This document shows positions 57,669 to 64,000 of a DNA stretch of 64,000 nucleotides, in pieces. This stretch comes from Candidatus Paceibacterota bacterium (GTDB taxonomy: Bacteria; Verrucomicrobiota; Verrucomicrobiia; Limisphaerales; UBA8199), in the NCBI GenBank assembly GCA_035452965.1, contig DAOTCE010000001.1, positions 1 to 64,000 of the forward strand, in the 5' to 3' direction. Position 1 is the first letter of the stretch; the number at the start of each line of letters is the position of its first letter. The position numbers and the translations under genes are program-made. A model generated the notes under the pieces. The model was not told the origin of the DNA and did no database searches. It saw only the letters and a list, made by a program, of their open reading frames with translations.

Positions 57669-58408
57669 TGGACGGACTCCGCCTCCCGAACCTTCTTGCG
57701 AGGCTCCGCCGGCGCCGGCGAGGCCGGCTGTTCCGCGCGGTGGAAGCTGGCCAGGTCGAGCCGCTTGGTCACCAATTCGCGCACCACGGCCTGCTGCTTT
57801 TCCACCACCTGGTTGGCGTCCACCACCAGGAAACCGAATTCGGTGCTCATGGCCAGATACTCTTCCAGGATGCGGCCCTGGAAGATGCGGAAACTCTCGT
57901 AGGGGTCAGCGGACAGGCGCAGGTCCATGCCCGCCTCGAAATACTTCAACTGCGGCCGGCCATCCAGGATGCGCCTCAGCGAGACTTCCAGGTCGGACTT
58001 GAAGAAGAAGGTCAGGTCGGGCAGCGCGGCGAAGCTGTAGAGGCCCCGCACCCATTCCGGCGGACAGCCGCGGACCACGTCGCGCCCGAAGGCGGTGAAG
58101 ATGTAGCGGTCGCACAAGACGAGGTAGCCGGCGCGCAAGAGCGGCACCAGGTGCCGCTCGTAGCGGTCGGCGAAGTCCGTCGCGTGGATCAGGCTGAACG
58201 TTGTGGGGGTCAGCAACTCGCGCTTCTTGCCCTTGCTCGTGGCGGACTTGACCAGCTCCGAGGAGTTCCACTCGCTGAAGTACACCTTGAGATCCTGCAA
58301 CTGGAGCCAGCGCTTCAGCAGGTAGATCTGGGTTGATTTCCCCGAGCCGTCAAGCCCCTCCACCGCAATCAACCGGCCGGGAAAATTGAGTTCGGCAAAC
58401 GTTTTCAT
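57665..58408 (-). CDS. Thymidylate kinase (second, intact Walker A)
   Basis: A 247-residue thymidylate-kinase-family protein with an intact P-loop (EGLDGSGKSTQ, 17-27; Lys24), the DR motif in LCDRYIFTAFGRD and the same overall motif order as its neighbour. Both are longer than E. coli Tmk (213 residues), mostly through terminal additions; here the C-terminal tail is Pro/Ala-rich (PASPAPAEPRKK). I have not assigned the symbol tmk because two related copies are present and I cannot tell which, if either, supplies dTDP for DNA synthesis. It lies 123 bases after the DUF2723 gene. Confidence 0.85.
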   Translation of the reverse strand: MKTFAELNFPGRLIAVEGLDGSGKSTQIYLLKRWLQLQDLKVYFSEWNSSELVKSATSKGKKRELLTPTTFSLIHATDFADRYERHLVPLLRAGYLVLCDRYIFTAFGRDVVRGCPPEWVRGLYSFAALPDLTFFFKSDLEVSLRRILDGRPQLKYFEAGMDLRLSADPYESFRIFQGRILEEYLAMSTEFGFLVVDANQVVEKQQAVVRELVTKRLDLASFHRAEQPASPAPAEPRKKVREAESVQ

Positions 58409-58531
58409 TGCGACTGCCCCCGCAAGCTAAACCCGCCCCCGCCGAATACAACTGTTTTCTCCGGAGGACACACAGCCGCTGGCTGAATGACTTGAACCGG
58501 CATCCTGCTTCGCCGGGGCAGAACCCGGCTG

Positions 58532-61500
58532 CTACTGCGGCACCAGCTTCTTGAACTCGGGTGACTGGCGCAGCATCCCGAAGCGCTCCTCTTTCCTGGC
58601 ATTGTCAAGCAAGTCGCGCGCTTTGGGGTCGGTCTTGAGCCGCTGGGCGCTCAAATTGAGGGCCTGCTTGAGGGCGGATAACGCCTCCGGTGCCTTGCCG
58701 AGACCGGCTTTCAGGACCGCCAGATCGTACCAGGCCTCGGGGTTTGTGGGCATGAGCTTGGTCAGCCGATCCAGGGCCGCCTCGAGCTTGGGCACGCTTT
58801 GCAGGGCGGCATAAGCCTGGGCGATGCTCAGCACTGCGTTGGCATCGAGCTTCGGATCACTGAACGCCTGGTCCAGCGCTTGCATCGCCGCCTGGGGCTT
58901 CTGCAAATGCCGGTAGCCCTCGGCGAGACCGACTGTGGCCTGAGCATTGGCCGGGTTGGAGCGCACCAGGGCCTGCAGCTTTTCCACCGTCTTCTCCAGG
59001 CCGGAACGGTAGCCGAAGCTGTTGTAGGCCTGGATCAGGCCGCGCATTGCGCTCGAGTCGGCCTGGGGGTAGTTAAGCACCCTGTCCAGGGCCTCAATCG
59101 CACGATTGGTTTGCTGCATCTGGAGGTAGGCGCCGGCGAGGTCAAAAGCCGCCTGGAAGTTCGACGGATTCTTGTGCACCTGATCCTCCAGCTGCTGGAA
59201 GGCGGCCTGGGCCTGTTCGATCCCCACGCTGGACTTCTTGTAGGAGCTGATGTTGTCCACCAGCACACGGACCTGGCCATTGTAGGGATCGAGCTTCAGG
59301 CAGGTTTCCGCGACCAGGAGCGCGTCATCGAAACGCCGGTGTTGCAGCAGCAATTGGCAGTAGCGGAAGACCGCTTCCGGACTGTAGGGACAGAACGCAA
59401 AGGCCTGGCGGAAGGCAAAATCGGCCTCCTTGAGCACCCGCTGGTACTCCTCCGGGGTTTTGGGCCGGTATTCGGGTTTGCAGACCAGCGGGTCCGGATT
59501 AAGGCGCCAGGCGTAGATGCCGCCGATGGAACTGCGCAGCTTGGAGAAGGACTTCTGGGCATCGTCATCGTGGATAAACTTGCGGTCGCCGGTGAACCCA
59601 TTGAGGTCGCGGCGCAGGTAGGTCTTCTCAATCCAATCGGTGATTTGCTTGACCGGGGTGTCGTAGTCAATGATGTCGCCGGTCAACCGCTTGGAGAACT
59701 GCTTCCAGAACTGGTGATCCCGCTGGAAGATGTCCTCTGTCAAGGAAGACAGCGGCTGGCGGTTGATCTTCATGATGATCCCAAAGGGCGTCAGGTGCGG
59801 ATACATCCAATCCAGCGGAAAGCTCTCCTCCACAAAGAACTCGTTCTTGGGGTTGTGATCGAACATCACTTTGGTCAGCAGGCCATTGATATTCATCACC
59901 GCGACCTGGCCGGAGACCTGCACCCGGTTGTCAATGATCTTCACGTCCTCCCCCGGCTTCAACTGACCCGCCTGCATGCGGCGCTGGGCATCGGCCATGT
60001 ATTCCTGAAAGCACTGTTGGGAGTCGGCGGGAGTAGCGATGTAGATTTCGCGATCCGGGTACACGCCGCCTTTGCTGCGGGCGATTTCCTTCGGATAAGC
60101 CGCTTCCAGCAGCAGCCGATTGAGCCGGATGCGCGTCCAGCTTTGCGGATTCTCTTTAATGAAGTCGGTCAGATACTCCGACAGCGCAAGGTGCTTGAAC
60201 CGCTCGGGCTCGTAAAGCGGCCCGGTCTTCGAAAGCTCCGCCAGCTCGGACGCGAGTTTTTCCTGCCTGCGGCGGAGGCTTTCGGAAGTGCTGCCGTCGG
60301 CAATCTCCTGATCCACGGCATCCTTCTCCCGTTTCTTGGCGTCGTAGCGCTGCTTGATCTTGAGCTCGCGCTCGAGCAGCCCGTTCAGGTCTTTGGCCAG
60401 ATTGCGGCGCAAAGCGGCCTGGTTGGCGGGATTGGCGAGCAGCTGTCGCGTGCGGTCGCTCAGGTTGTCGTGGAGGTATTTGGAGAGGGCGTTCTGCTGC
60501 GGACCGGGCCGGAGCTTCGCGGCAAGAGCCGGCACATCGGTGAAGTGCTCGTCGAGGAACCACGAGGTGTAGGTGCGGCGGCGTTTCTCTACGCGCGCGC
60601 CCAGGGCGGTGAAGAAGCGATCGAGAGGCGCCACAGCCCGGGCCAGCACGTTCGTCTCATACTCCTTGTCCTTGAAGACCATGCGGAGCAGTTCCTTAAA
60701 GAAGGGGGTATCAAGCGGATACTGCGCGCTGCGGTTGTAATGCGCGCGGATGTACATGAGGTAGGTGCCATCGGCCAGGGCGTTCTGGGTGATGATGTAA
60801 ACATCGCGGCGGTCGAATTTCTGGTCCTCCTTGGGCTGGCAATGGTGCGGGGTGAAGCTCTCGCAGAAGATGATGTAGGTCGGGCAGAAACGGCCGGGGT
60901 CAGTGCCGCCGTAAAGCACGGCGTCTTTGGTCATCTCCGGGTAAAGCGGTTTGCCGTCGGCGCCCTTGAACGGCGGGGTGAACATGTCATGGCCGAACCA
61001 GTAGCCGAACCAGTGGTTGCGCTGATCGCTGGCGTACCAATGGTCGAGGACGGAATAGACGGGCATCGAGAGGAATATCCCCAGCGTCACGAGCAGCGGA
61101 CCCCGCTGGCGATAGACGAGGAGCGCCAGCACGAACGCCAGCGTAATGGCCACGAGCAGGAGGTTGGCGAACACGGGCAGGCCGTATTGATTTGGGGCAA
61201 AGGCCTTGGCGATCCAGTGCGGCAGCTCCGTCAGTTTGACGACGCCGGCGGGGCCGAAGTAGTGTTTACCGGTCGAATCCCAGAGGCAGAAGAGGGCCAG
61301 CACCACGCCCACTCCGCCCCCGGCCAGGCCCCAAAGCCGGAACTTCTGGTAATGGGTGGCCATGAACGCGGCGGTCAGCGCCAGACCGTAACCAATCAAG
61401 CACGCCACAATCGTATGTGAGGAGCACAGGAAGACCTTGATGAGGTCGGCCGAGGCCTTGTCGGGGGTTGGGTTGAGCAGCATCATCAACAACGCCCCCA

Positions 61501-62755
61501 GGCAGATATACATGCCGGTGAGGGCGATGATCCACGCGCGCTCGCGCTTCTGCATCTTGAAGAAGAACAGGAATGGCACCAGGCCGATGAACATGTACAC
61601 CCAGGTGAACTCATCGGCGACGCCCTCCACCAGCATGCCCAACTGGCTGACGAACCGGCCCGGCTCGGCGATCAGGTTCGTCGGGTTGGGTTGTTCATAC
61701 TGGCCGCGGCTGATCGCGTGGAAGAACCCCTCGACGGTGCGCGGGTAGCCCCACTGCATCGGCGGATTCGTCATGCCCGACAGCGCCATATACAGATAGA
61801 ACGAGACCCCCACCATCCAGAGCCCGGCCATGATTAACACAGGCTTCCAGCAGGTGCCCAGGCCCTTGGTCCGGACGGCCAGCCAGATGCTGACGACCAG
61901 CGAGCCAATGCCGATGGCGTTGAAGAGGAACAGCAGGCCGGGCTTGGCCCCGATGTTGTGGAACATGTGGTCCCCGGTGAACACCAGCAGCAGGCAGTCA
62001 GCGAGGTAAACGATGAAGTTGCCCAGGAACGCATCCCGGCCCAGCCGGGGGTTGCCGGCGGCAATGGCGATCTCGATGCCCAGTGCGGCGACAATCAGGC
62101 TTTGGTGCAAGGTGATGCAAAGCCCGAACAAGAAGGCGGCCCAGTAGGCGTAGCGCAACTGGTGGGGCGCGTAAATCCACCGCAGCAGGCAGACCAACAC
62201 CGCCAGGTACCACGGCACGCTGGTCACCGCAATGCGGTTGACGACGCACGACTCCTTCCACATGAATCCATCCAGGCCCAGGAGCAGTCCGGCCGATATC
62301 GCCGAGATCAGGCAGATGGCGCTCTCCCACCGGCCGGTCATTCCTTTGAGTTCCTCGATGCCCTCCATGAGCATGCTGCTGCCCCGCGAAACCAGCAGGG
62401 CGAGCAGGCCGCAGGCCACTGCCCCCGAGAAGGCCTGCCCCACCGACACGCGCCAGGCCATGTTGCCGATGGGCAGCAGCGTGGTCCAGAGCCAGCTATA
62501 GATTGACCAAACCGGGTAGCCGGGCGGATGCGGAATGCCGGCATAGAAAGCCCCCGTCACCAGTTCTCCGGAATCCTCCAGCGTCAACTCAGGCGCCAGG
62601 GTGATCAGATAGACCGTCCAGACCACCCCCAGGGTGATCGCCAGCGCCAGCCAGTCGATGGTCCGGAACAGCGGCGGCACCGGTCCCGGCGCGGGAGCGG
62701 GCGGGGGCTTGGGCAGCTTGCGTCCCTCGCGCTCCGCGGACTTTGGTTTCATCAT
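58532..62755 (-). CDS. Large DUF2723 membrane protein with C-terminal TPR repeats
   Basis: A 1407-residue membrane protein. The N-terminal half has about 12 hydrophobic segments. Near residues 50-81 is the DUF2723 signature (TLAPELTLEDSGELVTGAFY, then GIPHPPGYP), related to GT-C glycosyltransferases in which an Asp/Glu pair binds lipid-linked sugar. Residues about 640-1070 form a soluble part with charged helices; residues about 1090-1400 contain at least seven TPR-like units (for example 'NPANAQATVGLAEGYRHL' and 'NPEAWYDLAVLKAGLGK'). It probably transfers sugars to proteins or lipids in the envelope, with the TPR part binding a partner. Such length is at the upper end of the family. Two Met codons start the gene; either could serve. 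Confidence 0.88.
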   Translation of the reverse strand: MMKPKSAEREGRKLPKPPPAPAPGPVPPLFRTIDWLALAITLGVVWTVYLITLAPELTLEDSGELVTGAFYAGIPHPPGYPVWSIYSWLWTTLLPIGNMAWRVSVGQAFSGAVACGLLALLVSRGSSMLMEGIEELKGMTGRWESAICLISAISAGLLLGLDGFMWKESCVVNRIAVTSVPWYLAVLVCLLRWIYAPHQLRYAYWAAFLFGLCITLHQSLIVAALGIEIAIAAGNPRLGRDAFLGNFIVYLADCLLLVFTGDHMFHNIGAKPGLLFLFNAIGIGSLVVSIWLAVRTKGLGTCWKPVLIMAGLWMVGVSFYLYMALSGMTNPPMQWGYPRTVEGFFHAISRGQYEQPNPTNLIAEPGRFVSQLGMLVEGVADEFTWVYMFIGLVPFLFFFKMQKRERAWIIALTGMYICLGALLMMLLNPTPDKASADLIKVFLCSSHTIVACLIGYGLALTAAFMATHYQKFRLWGLAGGGVGVVLALFCLWDSTGKHYFGPAGVVKLTELPHWIAKAFAPNQYGLPVFANLLLVAITLAFVLALLVYRQRGPLLVTLGIFLSMPVYSVLDHWYASDQRNHWFGYWFGHDMFTPPFKGADGKPLYPEMTKDAVLYGGTDPGRFCPTYIIFCESFTPHHCQPKEDQKFDRRDVYIITQNALADGTYLMYIRAHYNRSAQYPLDTPFFKELLRMVFKDKEYETNVLARAVAPLDRFFTALGARVEKRRRTYTSWFLDEHFTDVPALAAKLRPGPQQNALSKYLHDNLSDRTRQLLANPANQAALRRNLAKDLNGLLERELKIKQRYDAKKREKDAVDQEIADGSTSESLRRRQEKLASELAELSKTGPLYEPERFKHLALSEYLTDFIKENPQSWTRIRLNRLLLEAAYPKEIARSKGGVYPDREIYIATPADSQQCFQEYMADAQRRMQAGQLKPGEDVKIIDNRVQVSGQVAVMNINGLLTKVMFDHNPKNEFFVEESFPLDWMYPHLTPFGIIMKINRQPLSSLTEDIFQRDHQFWKQFSKRLTGDIIDYDTPVKQITDWIEKTYLRRDLNGFTGDRKFIHDDDAQKSFSKLRSSIGGIYAWRLNPDPLVCKPEYRPKTPEEYQRVLKEADFAFRQAFAFCPYSPEAVFRYCQLLLQHRRFDDALLVAETCLKLDPYNGQVRVLVDNISSYKKSSVGIEQAQAAFQQLEDQVHKNPSNFQAAFDLAGAYLQMQQTNRAIEALDRVLNYPQADSSAMRGLIQAYNSFGYRSGLEKTVEKLQALVRSNPANAQATVGLAEGYRHLQKPQAAMQALDQAFSDPKLDANAVLSIAQAYAALQSVPKLEAALDRLTKLMPTNPEAWYDLAVLKAGLGKAPEALSALKQALNLSAQRLKTDPKARDLLDNARKEERFGMLRQSPEFKKLVPQ

Positions 62756-62930
62756 AAGCAGTGTCTACTTCCACTGACACCATACCCGGCCGGATTTGTG
62801 CATAGCCAGCCGAATTTTTCGCCGTTCGCGTGCATGGACCTTTGCGGGTATTGTCTTGCTGGCCGCAGCCAGCGTGTGTTTGACTGTACCGACAGAGTTA
62901 ACCCTGCTAGGCGTTACCTCGCTATGTGCT

Positions 62931-63749
62931 ATGGCGGAATTGACGGACAACAAACTGAAGACCGAAGTCAGGGATTACTGGAATCGCGCCTCCTGCGATA
63001 CCTGGCATACCCAGGCGGGGAAATTCACCCGGGAGTATTTCGAGCAGATCGAGCAATGGCGTTACCGGGACCAGCCTTTTATCCACTCCTTCGCGCAGTT
63101 CACCCGCTACCACGGCAAGCGCGTGCTCGAAGTCGGGTTTGGGGCGGGGACGGACTTCATTCAGTGGCTGCGGGCCGGGGCGGCGGCCTCGGGCGTGGAC
63201 CTGACGGAAGAAGCATTGGCTAACCTGACGCATCGCATCCAGGTCTATGGGCTGCCGGAACCGGCCTGCATAAAGGTCTCCGACGCGGAGAATCTGCCGT
63301 TCGAGTCGGGCAGTTTCGATTTGGGATACTCTTGGGGCGTGCTGCATCACACGCCGGACACCGAGAAGGCCGTGCGCGAGCTGGTGCGGGTGGTGCGGCC
63401 TGGCGGCGAGGTCAAAATCATGCTCTACAACCGGCGTTCGCTCTGCACGTTTCATCACTGGGTGAAGTACGCCCTGTTCCAGGGCCGTCCGTGGATGAGC
63501 TTCCGCCAGGTGCTGTGGCATCACATGGAGAGCGTCGGCACCAAGGGCTATACGCGCAGGGAGCTGCGACAAATGCTGGCGCCGCTCGGATTGACGGACA
63601 TCGGCATCGAGACGTTTGTGACCTCCTACGATTACCTGCCGTGGACACGCTTTCCGTTCTCGCTCTTCAACTGGGCGCTGCGGGTGCTTATTGCGCTAAG
63701 CGGCAACCGGCTGGGGTTCTGGCACGGCATTACGGCCAGAAAGACCTGA
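62931..63749 (+). CDS. Class I SAM-dependent methyltransferase
   Basis: A 272-residue cytoplasmic methyltransferase. Motif I is VLEVGFGAGTDFIQW (65-79), followed by GVDLTEEALAN (motif II), DAENLPFESGSFDLGYSWGVLHH (motifs III-IV) and VRVVRPGGEVKIMLYN. This is the Methyltransf_11-type arrangement. The C-terminal part (about 180-272) holds substrate-specific helices; the substrate is unknown. The ATG at 62931 is preferred; a longer frame from 62796 would add a hydrophobic leader with no family support. It is divergent from the DUF2723 gene and may share its promoter region. Confidence 0.88.
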   Translation: MAELTDNKLKTEVRDYWNRASCDTWHTQAGKFTREYFEQIEQWRYRDQPFIHSFAQFTRYHGKRVLEVGFGAGTDFIQWLRAGAAASGVDLTEEALANLTHRIQVYGLPEPACIKVSDAENLPFESGSFDLGYSWGVLHHTPDTEKAVRELVRVVRPGGEVKIMLYNRRSLCTFHHWVKYALFQGRPWMSFRQVLWHHMESVGTKGYTRRELRQMLAPLGLTDIGIETFVTSYDYLPWTRFPFSLFNWALRVLIALSGNRLGFWHGITARKT

Positions 63750-63779
63750 TCCAGGCCGCGCGGCAGAATCATCCGCGGG

Positions 63780-64000
63780 TCACGCGGGCGCCACCTGCAA
63801 GCTGCCGCGGCCGGCGTCACAGGGGAGGGCGATCTGCAAGGTGCCGGACAGGGCCGGATGCGCGGTGACGGGGCGGCCGTTCCATCGCGCGCGGTAGGCG
63901 CGGCCGGGCTGGAGGGTGACGAGCACGGTGGCTTCGCCGCCCGGACGGGGGCGTAATTCGAGCTCGGCGTTCAGCGCGGAGTTGTCCGCCTCGAAATCGC
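63780..64000 (-). CDS. C-terminal end of a gene running off the window
   Basis: The minus strand is open from the right edge down to a TGA at 63780-63782, giving 72 codons. It ends in a Gly/Ala/Pro-rich beta-type sequence (GRAYRARWNGRPV, then GTLQIALPCDAGRGSLQVAPA), like the C-terminal beta-sandwich of secreted glycan-active enzymes. The start lies beyond 64000. It converges on the methyltransferase gene with a 30-base gap. The identity cannot be decided from the tail. Confidence 0.6.
   Translation of the reverse strand, partial: DFEADNSALNAELELRPRPGGEATVLVTLQPGRAYRARWNGRPVTAHPALSGTLQIALPCDAGRGSLQVAPA

Overview
The window looks like a chromosomal segment of a high-GC member of the Verrucomicrobiota, probably a Limisphaerales/Pedosphaera-type bacterium. 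This assignment is an inference from gene content, not from a marker-gene comparison. The supporting signs are very large secreted mosaic proteins with Ig-like, RCC1-like, HYR and beta-helix repeats whose C-termini end in a 'FYRIQ/FYRVG' motif. Further signs are several Tat-exported Gfo/Idh/MocA oxidoreductases, a Cys-type sulfatase, a DUF6807 protein, a DUF4832 protein, a DUF2723 membrane protein and many Sec/lipoprotein signals. No rRNA, tRNA, CRISPR array, phage or transposase gene was seen.

Layout. 0.2-5.4 kb: one giant minus-strand helicase combining an exonuclease-like domain, a RecQ helicase and a UvrD/PcrA helicase. 5.6-8.4 kb: a DUF2959-like lipoprotein, a secreted endonuclease/exonuclease/phosphatase protein and a DUF6807 protein. 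8.6-19.8 kb: two very large secreted proteins (an M6 protease/Ig/RCC1 mosaic and a duplicated HAF-like repeat protein) with a UroD-like enzyme between them. 19.8-20.8 kb: a gene-poor stretch with a perfect 44-bp palindrome. 20.8-30.2 kb: acid phosphatase, an EF-P/EfpL-like factor, Gfo/Idh oxidoreductase, aldo/keto reductase, GH9 glycosidase, a GNAT/M23 pair, a zinc alcohol dehydrogenase and a lytic transglycosylase-like protein. 30.3-38.4 kb: U32 (RlhA-like) protein, SDR epimerase, another Tat-Gfo/Idh protein, and a coupled secreted glycosidase-like/sulfatase pair. 38.5-40.7 kb: patatin lipoprotein, a nucleotidyltransferase toxin-antitoxin-like pair and an XRE regulator. 40.8-49.8 kb: a duplicated beta-helix protein, a GH125 mannosidase, a GH42-like secreted protein and a DUF4832 protein. 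49.9-55.8 kb: a complete tripartite efflux operon whose adaptor carries two EF-hands. 55.9-62.8 kb: a minus-strand run of DUF2723 protein, two thymidylate-kinase-like proteins and a ROK kinase. 62.9-64 kb: a methyltransferase and the C-terminal end of a gene that continues off the window.

How it fits together. Much of the window is devoted to extracellular or periplasmic breakdown of complex glycans (GH9, GH125, GH42-like, sulfatase, oxidoreductases) and to cell-envelope work (efflux pump, lytic transglycosylase, M23 peptidase, DUF2723). The points most worth a second look are the exonuclease-RecQ-UvrD fusion, the EF-hand tail on the efflux adaptor, the tandem thymidylate kinases of which one has Arg in place of the Walker A Lys, the EfpL-like factor with an Asn at the loop tip, and the shared long palindrome found at 20.4 and 48.1 kb.
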